DNA from: CBDCPI01 sp965220245
Lineage (GTDB): Bacteria; Chloroflexota; Dehalococcoidia; Lucifugimonadales; UBA3495
Assembly: GCA_965220245.1 (NCBI GenBank)
Contig: CBDCPI010000013.1
Location: 474,887-538,886, forward strand
Length of the DNA: 64,000 nt
Direction of reading: 5' to 3'
The translations under genes were made by a program, and so were the position numbers. This document shows positions 9,024 through 17,546 of this stretch, one piece after another. Each line of letters opens with the position of its first letter. The stretch's first letter is position 1. The notes under the pieces are model-generated. The model made no database searches. It was not told the origin of the DNA and was given only the letters and a program-made list of their open reading frames with translations.

Positions 9024-9506
9024 TTACCCGAAGGGCCACCACCACTTCTTCTTGCTTCCCCCCGTCTTGGCCCTACTCTCCTGGACCGGAGCAGGATTGA
9101 TAAGTTGGTCAACAACGCCGTTAAACTTCTGTAGGTCCAGCGGCTTCTGACAATAGTGGGAGATGGGGATACCCATAGAGTACACGAAGGAGCGCTGGCT
9201 TTGAGTAGAGGTCAGCACCATCACTGGTATGGATTTCAGATCGGTATCCAGGCTCAACTCTTTCAGGACCTCATTGCCATCCTGATTGGGCATGGCCAAG
9301 TCTAAGAGAATTAAGTCCGGGTGGGAGTCGTTAGCGAATTCGCCTTCCATTCGGAGCATCGATAGCGCGACGTGGCCGTCGTCCGCAACCTTTACGTTCA
9401 CCGAAAACCCCGAGTCGTCCAAGGTCCTCTTGGTTAACTCGACATCTCCGGGATTGTCTTCAACTAATAGAATGTCTATTGGCCTTCCACTAGATCCAAG
9501 CGTCAA
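9024..9506 (-). CDS. Stand-alone response-regulator receiver protein (Rcp1-like)
   Basis: A 160-residue single-domain receiver. The acidic pair is in L-L-V-E-D-N, the phospho-acceptor Asp in L-I-L-L-D-L-A-M-P-N, the conserved Thr in V-L-T-S-T and the Lys in C-Q-K-P-L-D. The N-P-G-D-V-E-L-T sequence after the first strand is typical of Rcp1-type regulators that pair with phytochrome-like or other histidine kinases. There is no output domain; a basic tail ends in K-K-K-W-W-W-P-F-G. The start is a TTG at 9506 with GAGGG about 8 bases upstream. No kinase gene is in the window, so the partner is unknown. Confidence 0.88.
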   Translation of the reverse strand: MTLGSSGRPIDILLVEDNPGDVELTKRTLDDSGFSVNVKVADDGHVALSMLRMEGEFANDSHPDLILLDLAMPNQDGNEVLKELSLDTDLKSIPVMVLTSTQSQRSFVYSMGIPISHYCQKPLDLQKFNGVVDQLINPAPVQESRAKTGGSKKKWWWPFG

Positions 9507-9901
9507 CGCCTAAGCCCTCATTAACCGAATCTTGGAAAATTTACCAGGAGACGGCCCCGCGGCGCTACCGAAACAATACCAAGAAGCTACTTGGTTCCCC
9601 CTACGACCCTACCTGCGAAGGCAGTTTCAACGGTATCCCCATCGGTAGGCCACTGTACGGCCAATTCCGTCACGATATTCTGTCGTACAAGCCTATAGGT
9701 GTCAAGATGAGAATATACAGGCGGATTATGTTGACCAAGGTGTGTCCGATTGGCGTATCTCCCCTGTGTGCCCCTCCGGGCTCAGGGCTGTATACTTGAC
9801 GGGTCACTCGCCGGCGCCAATGATGAGACCACCGGTCCGGGGTTGCGAATGCTTTACCGCATTATTGAAGTAAGAAACTAAGGCCAAAGGGACAGAAACT
9901 C
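9507..9901. other. Divergent intergenic region, about 395 bases
   Basis: It lies between the response regulator (minus strand) and the molybdenum hydroxylase operon (plus strand) and should hold both promoters. No coding frame, strong hairpin or repeat was recognised. Confidence 0.4.
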
Positions 9902-10414
9902 TTGTCGCAATTCGAAGCGTCACCCCTTAGCCGCTCGACGATTACCCTTCAGGTGAACGGTCACTTGCATCGGCTGGAAGTGAGGCACCACTGGACCCTT
10001 TTGCAGGTCTTACGGGAACAATTGGACCTGACCGGCGCCAAGAACGGTTGTGACCGGGGAGAATGCGGTTCCTGCACCGTGTTGTTAGCTAGCAAGCCGG
10101 TCTACGCCTGTCAACTCTTGGCGGTACAAGTGGGGGAGCGGCCGGTCGTCACGGTAGAGGGCCTATCCGGCAACGATGCTTTGGCGCCACTACAGCAAGC
10201 ATTCTTGGACAACGACGGGGCCCAGTGCGGGTTTTGCACTCCCGGTGTCTTGGTCACGATCAAAGCCTTACTCGATGCCAATCCCCAACCTACCGACCAG
10301 CAAATCCGGGAAGCGCTTTCGGGAAATCTGTGCCGCTGCAACGCTTATGGAAGGATTATCCAGTCTGCAAAAGAGGCAGCGCGCTTGGGCTCTGCGGAGG
10401 TTAATAGGCCATGA
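9902..10414 (+). CDS. Molybdenum hydroxylase small subunit, two [2Fe-2S] clusters (CoxS/XdhC-type)
   Basis: A 170-residue electron-transfer subunit of a xanthine-dehydrogenase-family enzyme. The plant-type ferredoxin cluster is C-D-R-G-E-C-G-S-C followed by a fourth Cys (Y-A-C-Q-L), and the second cluster is C-G-F-C ... C-R-C-N-A-Y. It starts at a TTG behind AAAGGGA. Its last bases overlap the start of the next gene by four bases (ATGA), so the two are translationally coupled. It passes electrons between the molybdenum site and FAD; the substrate cannot be deduced from this subunit. Confidence 0.93.
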   Translation: MSQFEASPLSRSTITLQVNGHLHRLEVRHHWTLLQVLREQLDLTGAKNGCDRGECGSCTVLLASKPVYACQLLAVQVGERPVVTVEGLSGNDALAPLQQAFLDNDGAQCGFCTPGVLVTIKALLDANPQPTDQQIREALSGNLCRCNAYGRIIQSAKEAARLGSAEVNRP

Positions 10415-12663
10415 CCCTTTCGGCAGCCGGACAAACCGTCACTCGCCAGGGCCTAGAGGAAAAACTTTCCGGGCAGGCAAAGTACTCGGCCGATCTTAAG
10501 CTGCCCGGTATGCTCTACGGCCGGGTGCTGCGCAGCTCTCACCCTCATGCCGAAGTGTTGAGTATCGACGCCTCCCGGGCGGCACAACTGCCCGGCGTTT
10601 ACGCCGTGGTCACGCCCTTTGACGCTCCTCCGGGGCGAGTTGCTGCCGATACCGGCATCTTGGATACACGGGTGCGCTTTATGGGCGACGAAGTCGCGGC
10701 CGTCGCCGCAGTGGATGACGACACGGCGCTTCAAGCATTGGACCTCATCACCGTTGAGTACGATGTGTTGCCCTTTGTGCTGGACCCGGAAGAATCCCTT
10801 GTGCCAGATGCTGCCCCGATTCATCCCGGGGGCAACCTGGCAACGCCGCCGCTTTCCTTGGAGAGGGGCGACGTGGCTCAAGGGTTTGCCGAGGCCGACT
10901 TGGTCTTGGAAGAGGAATACCGGGTACCGACTCACTCTGCCGCGTCCATGGAGCCCCGGGCTGCCTTGGCTTCTTGGACCGATGGCAGCGTGACCGTTTG
11001 GAAGTCCAGCCGGGGCGTCCACGTTGACCGGGCGGCCTTGGCTGCGGCTTTGGGCTTGCCCTTGGACCGAGTCCGAATAGTTGGCCCATACCTCGGTGGC
11101 GGATTTGGCAACAAGGACGAGTCTCGCTTGGCGGCCTTGGCCGCGGTGCTGGCCCAACGGGCCGAAAGGCCGGTCCGCATCGAGTATTCCCGGGGGGACG
11201 AGTTCATTGCCGGAAGGGTGCGTCACGCCGCCCGGCTCAAGACCAAGGTTGGCCTTAAGCGAGACGGCAGCTTAACCGCCATTCACACCACAGCAATACT
11301 TAACACCGGCGCCTATCTCTCTTCGGGACCCGGGGTGGCCCGGCGCACCGGCCAAGCATCCCTGTACCTCTACCACTGCGCCAACGCCAAGTACGAGGCC
11401 AAGGTGGCTTACACCAACCGGCCGGTGGCCGGGTCTTACCGGGCTTTGGGAGCGCCCCAAGGCCACTTCGCCTTGGAATCCCTGATGGACCGGGCCGCCG
11501 AGACCCTTGGCATGGACCCATTAGAGTTCCGCCTGCAGAACCGGGTCCGCCCCGATGGCCAACCGGGCTCCCGGGTCTCACCGCCGGACCAGATTATCGA
11601 CAGCCAGCCGGTTGAGGGAGGCATTCCCTTCTCCAGCAACGGTCTGGAGCAGTGTCTGCGGCAAGGGGCTGAAGCCTTTGGTTGGCAGCGACATCGGAAC
11701 TCCACGAAGTCCAAGGATGTTTCCCTCCGGACCGGATGCGGCTTGAGCATCATGATTTACCGGGGCGGCCCGGGCTCACCGTCATCGGCGGAGGTCCGCG
11801 TTGATCCGCCGGGCGGCTTCACCGTGGTCGTCGGCCTGATCGATGTTGGCGAGGGAGCAACCACGGTTCTCGCTCAAATGGCGGCGGAGATTTTGGGGGT
11901 GGGTTATGAGGAGGTGAAGGTAGTCTCCGCTGACACCGCGGACACTCCGGACGCCCCCATTACCGCCGGGTCCACCGCGACCTTTTCGACCGGCGCCGCA
12001 GTGGTAGAAGCCGCAACCAAGTTACGGGAGCATCTATTGGCCGCAGCCTCCACCGGTCTGGAAGCCCCGGTACAGAACTTGGAGATGGTCCTTGGGGCGG
12101 TCAGTGTCAAGGGGGACCCGGAGCGCCGGATGCCCTTGGCCGAAGTGGCCGCATCGCTGGACGCCGACCAGATGTCTGTCTTGGCTTCCATTATTCCCGG
12201 CAGCCCTGATTACGTCGTCAACTCCTTTGGCGCCCACTTTGCCGAAGTCGAAGTGGACATAGACACCGGACGAGTGCGGGTGCTGCGGTACGTGGCGGCC
12301 CAAGACTCGGGCCGGATTATCAACCCTCAGACCGCCTTGAACCAGGTCGAGGGCGCGGTATCCCAAATGCTAGGGTTTACTTTCTGGGAGGAGTTGGTCA
12401 CCGACCGCCCGACGGGTGTGACCGTGAATGCCAGCTACCTGGAACATAAGGCTACAACCATCATGGACTATCCGGATATTCAGGTGATTTTCGCCGACGT
12501 AGTCGATCCGGTGGGCCCCTTGGGGGCCAAGGGTCTGGGCGAAGTCCCTTGTCCGGGAGTCGCGCCCGCAATCGCCAACGCCATTTACGATGCCATAGGC
12601 ATTCGATTTACGGAGTTGCCGATAACTCCGGCGCGGGTGCTCCAAGCATTAAGCGCCAAGTGA
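10411..12663 (+). CDS. Molybdenum hydroxylase large subunit, molybdopterin-binding (CoxL/XdhB-like)
   Basis: A 750-residue catalytic subunit with the aldehyde oxidase/xanthine dehydrogenase hammerhead domain at about 15-125 and the molybdopterin-binding domains after it. Visible signatures are G-P-Y-L-G-G-G-F-G-N-K, the Moco loop G-S-Y-R-A-L-G-A-P-Q-G-H-F-A-L-E and the catalytic-Glu motif G-A-K-G-L-G-E-V-P. The A-Y-x-C-S-F-R motif of true CO dehydrogenase is not present, so it is one of the many aldehyde/heterocycle hydroxylase relatives. It is the second gene of the operon and needs the molybdopterin cytosine dinucleotide cofactor. Confidence 0.93.
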   Translation: MTLSAAGQTVTRQGLEEKLSGQAKYSADLKLPGMLYGRVLRSSHPHAEVLSIDASRAAQLPGVYAVVTPFDAPPGRVAADTGILDTRVRFMGDEVAAVAAVDDDTALQALDLITVEYDVLPFVLDPEESLVPDAAPIHPGGNLATPPLSLERGDVAQGFAEADLVLEEEYRVPTHSAASMEPRAALASWTDGSVTVWKSSRGVHVDRAALAAALGLPLDRVRIVGPYLGGGFGNKDESRLAALAAVLAQRAERPVRIEYSRGDEFIAGRVRHAARLKTKVGLKRDGSLTAIHTTAILNTGAYLSSGPGVARRTGQASLYLYHCANAKYEAKVAYTNRPVAGSYRALGAPQGHFALESLMDRAAETLGMDPLEFRLQNRVRPDGQPGSRVSPPDQIIDSQPVEGGIPFSSNGLEQCLRQGAEAFGWQRHRNSTKSKDVSLRTGCGLSIMIYRGGPGSPSSAEVRVDPPGGFTVVVGLIDVGEGATTVLAQMAAEILGVGYEEVKVVSADTADTPDAPITAGSTATFSTGAAVVEAATKLREHLLAAASTGLEAPVQNLEMVLGAVSVKGDPERRMPLAEVAASLDADQMSVLASIIPGSPDYVVNSFGAHFAEVEVDIDTGRVRVLRYVAAQDSGRIINPQTALNQVEGAVSQMLGFTFWEELVTDRPTGVTVNASYLEHKATTIMDYPDIQVIFADVVDPVGPLGAKGLGEVPCPGVAPAIANAIYDAIGIRFTELPITPARVLQALSAK

Positions 12664-12704
12664 CCCTCAAGACCGTCCCCAATCGACTGTAAGGAAACTA
12701 ATCA

Positions 12705-13703
12705 TTGCGCCCGTTTGAATACTTGGAGCCGGGGGCCATCGCTGAAGCCGTCGACCTGTGTCTGGCACGGCCCAGCGAGACCCAGTTTATTGCCGGCGGT
12801 ACCGACCTGCTCACGGAGATAAAGGAGGGCGTTGCCAACCCCAAGCGCTTGGTAGGTCTGAGCGCAATACCCGGCTTGCAGGAAATCCAAGAAACCGAAG
12901 ACGGGCTATCCATCGGCGCCATGACCACTATCGCCGAGGTGGCCGAACACCCGGTTATTCGCTCGGGATTTGCTGCGTTGGCGGAAGCCGCGGCGGGCCT
13001 GGCTACGCCGCAGATACGCAATTTGGCGACTTTGGGCGGTAACCTGAACCAACGCCCCCGTTGTTGGTATTACCGGCATCCCCTGACGGTGTGCCTTAAA
13101 AAGGGCGGCGACCGGTGCTACGCTCTTGCCGGGGACAGCCGCTACTTGTGCGTTACCGGTGGTGAAGGATGCTATATCGTCCATCCGTCGGATACGGCAG
13201 TGGCGCTCACCGCTTTGGGGGCGTTGGTTGAAATAGCCGGCCCTTCCGGGCTGAGGGTTTTGCCCCTAGAACAGTTCTTTGCTGGCCCAAGCCGTGACCT
13301 AACCCGGGAAAACGTGCTTGGCCCCGGAGAGTTGGTGACCCGGGTTATATTGCCGACACTGCCAGTATCCGAGACTTCGGACAGTTCTCGGACCAGCGTG
13401 TATCTAAAAGCCAGGGAGCGGGAAGGAGGAGATTTCGCTCTGGTCAGCGCGGCGATGGTGTGGTTCTTGAGTGGGGCCTCAATAGCCCATGCTTCCTTGG
13501 TGCTGGGCGGTGTGGCGCCCGTCCCTTACCGGGCGACGCAAGTTGAGCAATACTTGATCGACCGGCCCTTGCATGAAGTGAACCCGGAGCACGCTGCCAG
13601 CTTGGCCCTGCCTCAGGCTACGCCTATGCCTGACAACGCCTACAAAGTAGTCTTGGCGTCTAATCTGGTTAAGCAGGCTATACGCCTCATGTTGCAGAAC
13701 TAG
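12705..13703 (+). CDS. Molybdenum hydroxylase FAD subunit with extra [4Fe-4S] cysteine insertion
   Basis: A 332-residue FAD-binding subunit (CoxM/XdhA type). The FAD loops A-G-G-T-D-L and T-L-G-G-N-L are seen near residues 30-35 and 109-114. Directly after is N-Q-R-P-R-C-W-Y-Y-R with Cys120, Cys130, Cys138, Cys149 and Cys156 inside a loop. That loop is the hallmark of FAD subunits that bind an additional [4Fe-4S] cluster, as in 4-hydroxybenzoyl-CoA reductase and PaoB of periplasmic aldehyde oxidoreductase. The start is a TTG at 12705 behind AAGGAAAC, 41 bases after the large subunit. It completes the small-large-medium operon. Confidence 0.92.
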   Translation: MRPFEYLEPGAIAEAVDLCLARPSETQFIAGGTDLLTEIKEGVANPKRLVGLSAIPGLQEIQETEDGLSIGAMTTIAEVAEHPVIRSGFAALAEAAAGLATPQIRNLATLGGNLNQRPRCWYYRHPLTVCLKKGGDRCYALAGDSRYLCVTGGEGCYIVHPSDTAVALTALGALVEIAGPSGLRVLPLEQFFAGPSRDLTRENVLGPGELVTRVILPTLPVSETSDSSRTSVYLKAREREGGDFALVSAAMVWFLSGASIAHASLVLGGVAPVPYRATQVEQYLIDRPLHEVNPEHAASLALPQATPMPDNAYKVVLASNLVKQAIRLMLQN

Positions 13704-13823
13704 ACCAAGCCCCGCTCCGGGTTTCGGCTACGTTATGTTCACCCGATGGAAGTCCCTTAGCTCCGTCTCGCTCATCCTGATCGAAGCGAAACGGAGCGGC
13801 AGGCCCTATCCTGAGGGTAGCAG

Positions 13824-14267
13824 CTAGTCGGCAGGGACCGGCGACGCCTGAAGCAGTTGGGTCCTCGCCCGGATTTGCTCGTCCCAGCCGCGCACCCGCA
13901 TATCGATCATCAAGCCGTCGGGCCCCTTGTACTTGCGATTGACGGCGCTGCTCCCAGGACATTCGGTGCCCTCGGCGCCTTCCGCTCGCTCGAAGGTGGC
14001 AACCGCCTCCTCCAAGTCGTCCACGTAGAAACCGATGTGGTGGACACCGGCCACCGTAGAGGGTCCCTCGCCTAGATTGGGTGCTTCATCGCTGCCGAGC
14101 TTAAGGACAGCGAAGTAGATGTAGCCGTCGCTCAACCAGACCCCGTCTTCCCCCGTGTCTCTGGGCTTCCGGTGAAGTTCCTGCAGGCCGAAAACCTCTT
14201 TATAGAACTCAGCGGTCTTGACCGGGTCTTCGGTATGCAGGGCTATGTGTTTAATCCGTGCCATCAT
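13824..14267 (-). CDS. VOC/glyoxalase-superfamily protein
   Basis: A 147-residue single vicinal-oxygen-chelate unit: K-H-I-A-L-H-T-E-D-P-V-K-T-A-E-F-Y opens the first beta-alpha-beta-beta-beta module and G-V-H-H-I-G-F-Y-V-D-D-L-E opens the second. The metal-ligand positions (His after the first strand, His in V-H-H-I, and a C-terminal Asp/Glu) look intact. The family covers glyoxalases, dioxygenases and epimerases, so the reaction is not assigned. The start ATG follows GAGGTAG. Convergent with the molybdenum hydroxylase operon. Confidence 0.85.
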   Translation of the reverse strand: MMARIKHIALHTEDPVKTAEFYKEVFGLQELHRKPRDTGEDGVWLSDGYIYFAVLKLGSDEAPNLGEGPSTVAGVHHIGFYVDDLEEAVATFERAEGAEGTECPGSSAVNRKYKGPDGLMIDMRVRGWDEQIRARTQLLQASPVPAD

Positions 14268-14415
14268 CTACCTCTCTCGCACCGGCGGCGAACGATGTAC
14301 CTATTGGAGGGCTCTAATATTGATGTGACGCCCGCCCCGGCTTGTCTATTTTTGGAGTAAGCTAACTAATATCGACTAAATGTCCGTAGTGCGATTCCCT
14401 TGCGGTGGCTCGTGA

Positions 14416-16158
14416 CTACCGGCCCATGGCGTACCCGTCGCGGCGGGGGTCGCCGCCGCCGCTTAGGCCGCCCCGTTGGTGGTCGACTTGGACCGCGCAC
14501 ACACACCCCAGCCGGAAGGTCCAGTCGTCCCAGATTTCCACCCGGTGGCCCATCCGCCTCAATTCCGCAATCGTGTGAGCCGGGATACGTCCTTCAACAC
14601 CTACTAGACCCGGATGGTAGGCGTGAGGCCAAAAGGAGTTGGGGAAGCTCCAGGTCGAGACCCGCGGGGCTTCGATAGCCTGCTGCACGTCCATGCCGAA
14701 CTCGGCCACGTTCAAGAAGAACTGGACCATGGACTGGGGTTGCACGTCCCCGCCCGGAGTGCCGAAGGGCATCCACACCTTGCCATTTTGGAAAGACAGG
14801 GCCGGGTTGGGGGTTAGCCGGGGCCGCTTCCCCGGCTCAATGGCGCAAGGGTGCTGGGGATCGAGCCAGCTTTGAGAGCCCCGGGCCGAGATAACGAAGC
14901 CCAGTCCCCGGGCCAAGGGGGCGGTGCCCAGACTGTCACTCGGGGTAGCCGAGAAGGCGTTACCCCACTGGTCGACCACGCAGACATAGCTGGTATCGGC
15001 CTGCAACCTCCCGGAAACCGGTTCGGGATGCTCCACTCCCGCACCGGGTATCCCGGCATCTTGGTACGGCCACGGATCGCCCGCATAAGGCATCTGAGGG
15101 TTCGCTTGTTCCGGATCGATGGCCCGACGGCGCTCGGCGGCATAGGCCTTGCTTAGCAGTCCGTCCATGGGCACATCTACGAAGTCCGGGTCGCCATAGT
15201 AGCTATGGCGGTCGGCAAAAGCCAACTTCTGCGCCTCCAACAGCGTGTGTAGGTAGGCCGGACTGTTGTGGCCCATTCCCTTCAAGTCGAAGTCCTCCAG
15301 GATATGGAGGGTCTGAATATTGACGGGGCCTTGGCACCAAGGGCCGCAGGTATAAACTTCGACTCCCTTGTAGCTGCCGATGGCGGGCGGCTCCAGCTTG
15401 GCTTGGAACTCCGCCAAATCATCCATGGACAGAAGCCCCCCCTGCTCCTGGCAGAATCGCACCATCTCTTCGGCGATCTGACCCCGGTAAAAAAAGTCGC
15501 GTGCGGCTTGGAGGGCGGCCTCGCGTCCTTGCTGGACGGTGGCGCATTCTACGTCAATTAGCCGCCGGAAGGTCCTCCCCAAGTCTTGTTGCACCAGCAC
15601 ATCACCAATTGCCGGTGCATGGCCGTCGGGGAAGAACACCTCTTGGGTGCTGGTCCAGCCGGCGGCTCTCACCCGTCCGGCCAGTCCGGAAAGCGCCCTT
15701 TGCAAAGTGGCCGGGATGGGAAATCCCTTTTCCGCTATCTCCAACGCCGGGGTTACCACTTGCTTGAAAGTCATGGTCCCGTAGAGCTTCAGGGCGGTGA
15801 TCCAAGCGTCGGCAGCAGCCGGCGTGACGGTGCGCAGAATACCCGCTGGCATATCGCCGCCGTGATGCTGCTGAAAGTAATCGGTGCTGGCGGCTTTGGG
15901 CCAGCGTCCCAATCCAGCGATGGTGACGGTCTCTTGGCGCTGGGCATCGTGAAGAATTATGGGCGCCACGCCACCAAAGCTAGTGTATTGAGGAAGCGTG
16001 ACGTTGATAGTGATTCCGGCCGCCACGCCAGCGTCGGTGGCATTTCCCCCTTGCTCCAGAATCCGGTACGCCGCCGCGGTAGCCAGGTAATGACCTGACG
16101 ACGCCATGTGGGTAGCCCCGGTGATCAAAGGGCGGTAGCTTCTCAGACCGATAGCCAC
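14416..16158 (-). CDS. Gamma-glutamyltransferase-family protein (Ntn hydrolase)
   Basis: A 580-residue proenzyme-type protein. The N-terminal A-S-S-G-H-Y-L-A-T-A-A-A-Y-R-I-L-E-Q-G-G-N-A-T-D-A-G-V-A segment is the family signature. The autoprocessing and catalytic Thr is in Q-A-D-T-S-Y-V-C-V-V-D-Q-W-G-N-A-F-S, and C-terminal glycine-rich loops (F-G-T-P-G-G-D-V-Q-P-Q) are present. Ggt cleaves glutathione and other gamma-glutamyl amides; many environmental members instead act on cephalosporin-like or other amides. No signal peptide is obvious, unlike periplasmic Ggt. The start is GTG at 16158 behind GGGAGG. Confidence 0.9.
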   Translation of the reverse strand: MAIGLRSYRPLITGATHMASSGHYLATAAAYRILEQGGNATDAGVAAGITINVTLPQYTSFGGVAPIILHDAQRQETVTIAGLGRWPKAASTDYFQQHHGGDMPAGILRTVTPAAADAWITALKLYGTMTFKQVVTPALEIAEKGFPIPATLQRALSGLAGRVRAAGWTSTQEVFFPDGHAPAIGDVLVQQDLGRTFRRLIDVECATVQQGREAALQAARDFFYRGQIAEEMVRFCQEQGGLLSMDDLAEFQAKLEPPAIGSYKGVEVYTCGPWCQGPVNIQTLHILEDFDLKGMGHNSPAYLHTLLEAQKLAFADRHSYYGDPDFVDVPMDGLLSKAYAAERRRAIDPEQANPQMPYAGDPWPYQDAGIPGAGVEHPEPVSGRLQADTSYVCVVDQWGNAFSATPSDSLGTAPLARGLGFVISARGSQSWLDPQHPCAIEPGKRPRLTPNPALSFQNGKVWMPFGTPGGDVQPQSMVQFFLNVAEFGMDVQQAIEAPRVSTWSFPNSFWPHAYHPGLVGVEGRIPAHTIAELRRMGHRVEIWDDWTFRLGCVCAVQVDHQRGGLSGGGDPRRDGYAMGR

Positions 16159-16259
16159 GATGCGCCTCCCTTGGCTGCCGGATGAAGTCAGTGGTAGCAG
16201 ATTGAGGCAAGCATAGCCGTGGGCTGGCTAATGTGTCAACGGAATCGGACCGGATGAAG

Positions 16260-17465
16260 TCAGTCGGCGGCTGTAGCCAAGGTAGCGGTCAGCATAGCCA
16301 ACCCCTGGCAGTACTTAACGTTGCTCTCCCATTGGCGAAAGTCCGCCACCGGCTGCTTCCGCAACGCGGCACAAAGGGAGTCGTTACGATTGAACACCAG
16401 GTCGTCCACCGCCACGGTGATGATGGCTTGGGATTTCATGGTATTGCCGCGGAGCAACCCGTCAAAAAAGCGGTAGACGTGCGGGCTCTCCAGCGACGCG
16501 CTGGAGCACACTAGGGCCAAGCGGTCGTAATAGTAGGTCCTCAGGGAGAACCCCGGGTCCGACCGGAGAGTTTTCTCATCGTCGACGGCCAAAGACCAAG
16601 TGGGAACGTTGGCCGTGTTCAGGTCCTCGCAAATCCGTACTAAGAGCGGCGCGTCCTGCACGGAACCGGCCACTAGGACCCTTGGTTGGATGCTAGCCGT
16701 CCCTTGCAACTGCTGCTGGGCCGCTATAAGAGGCTCGGCTACTCCCGCTCGGCGCAAGAACTCGTCCGGCACTTGGCCCCGCGACCGGGCCAAGGTATCA
16801 AGCCCGATAATGCTGGGCCCGGCATGGCGTACCGAGCGCAGGCCGATCACCTGGCTCAAGTCGCAGTCACCAAAGAGCGTCATGTCCAGGGTAACTTGGT
16901 CGAAAAAGGCGCCTTTGAGTTGCACGTTTAGCAGCCACGCCCCCCGCAGGTCCGCCTCGGTGAGGTCCGCTAATTCTAAAGAAGCGGCGGTCAAACGGGC
17001 GCTGCGCAGATCGGCGCCCGCCAGGTTGGTCCAAGACAGGTCGGTGTTGCTCAGGTCGGCGCCGGCCAGGCTGGCCCCGGCCAGGTTGGCGCAGGACAGG
17101 TCGGCAAAGGAGAGGTCGGCGCCGCGAAGATTGGCTCCTTGAAGGAAACTCCCGCTCAGCTTGCTCCTGCCCAGGGTAGCCCCTGTCAAAACGGCGTCCC
17201 GGAGATCGATTTGGGCCAGGTTGGACCGCCATAAATGGGCGGCTTGGAGGTTAGCCCCGGATAAGTCAGCCAAGCGTAAGTCGGCCCCGGTCAGGTCGAT
17301 TCCGCTGAGGTTGTCATGGGCCAGATCGGCGTTGGCTAGCCGGGCTCGGCTAAGAAATGCCCCGGAAAGGTCGAGCTGGCGCCGTTGCCAGAATTCCTGC
17401 TCCCGCCACCGGGCCACCTCGGGTGACCCTTTTTTGATCATGGCGATGTGTTCCTGCTTTGCCAA
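16260..17465 (-). CDS. Pentapeptide-repeat protein with a diverged C-terminal TIR-like domain
   Basis: A protein of 401 residues. Residues about 28-205 are pentapeptide repeats (A-D-L-S/R-x units) forming a right-handed beta-helix. Residues 206-258 hold the linker G-P-S-I-I-G-L-D-T-L-x-R-S-x-G-x-x-P-x-x-F-L-R. Residues about 260-375 align in pattern to a TIR domain (V-L-V-A-G-S-V-Q-D-A-P-L-L-V-R-I-C-E-D-L). This architecture is known from pentapeptide-TIR proteins of cyanobacteria and Chloroflexota. In those, the NADase Glu follows S-x-x-S-x-W-V; here the place reads S-L-E-S-P-H-V-Y, so the Glu appears replaced by Tyr331. The TTG start at 17465 is favoured because M-A-K-Q-E-H-I matches family N-termini; an ATG at 17441 is possible. 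The TIR assignment is inference. Confidence 0.8.
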   Translation of the reverse strand: MAKQEHIAMIKKGSPEVARWREQEFWQRRQLDLSGAFLSRARLANADLAHDNLSGIDLTGADLRLADLSGANLQAAHLWRSNLAQIDLRDAVLTGATLGRSKLSGSFLQGANLRGADLSFADLSCANLAGASLAGADLSNTDLSWTNLAGADLRSARLTAASLELADLTEADLRGAWLLNVQLKGAFFDQVTLDMTLFGDCDLSQVIGLRSVRHAGPSIIGLDTLARSRGQVPDEFLRRAGVAEPLIAAQQQLQGTASIQPRVLVAGSVQDAPLLVRICEDLNTANVPTWSLAVDDEKTLRSDPGFSLRTYYYDRLALVCSSASLESPHVYRFFDGLLRGNTMKSQAIITVAVDDLVFNRNDSLCAALRKQPVADFRQWESNVKYCQGLAMLTATLATAAD

Positions 17466-17546
17466 CCGGCGTAGCCTCCATGCGTTGGGCGAGAGAAGAA
17501 TTCTTAGCGGTAAACCGGGGGAGCCGGGCCGGGGTTCGAGCTGCTT

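Noticed and set aside
13733..13823. CTCATCCTGATCGAAGCG sequence resembling the MITE core
   Set aside because: Similarity is limited to a common motif and no IS66-type ends are present.
16950..17330. Regular short repeats that could look like a CRISPR or tandem array
   Set aside because: They are the codons of the pentapeptide repeats, without constant direct repeats or spacers.
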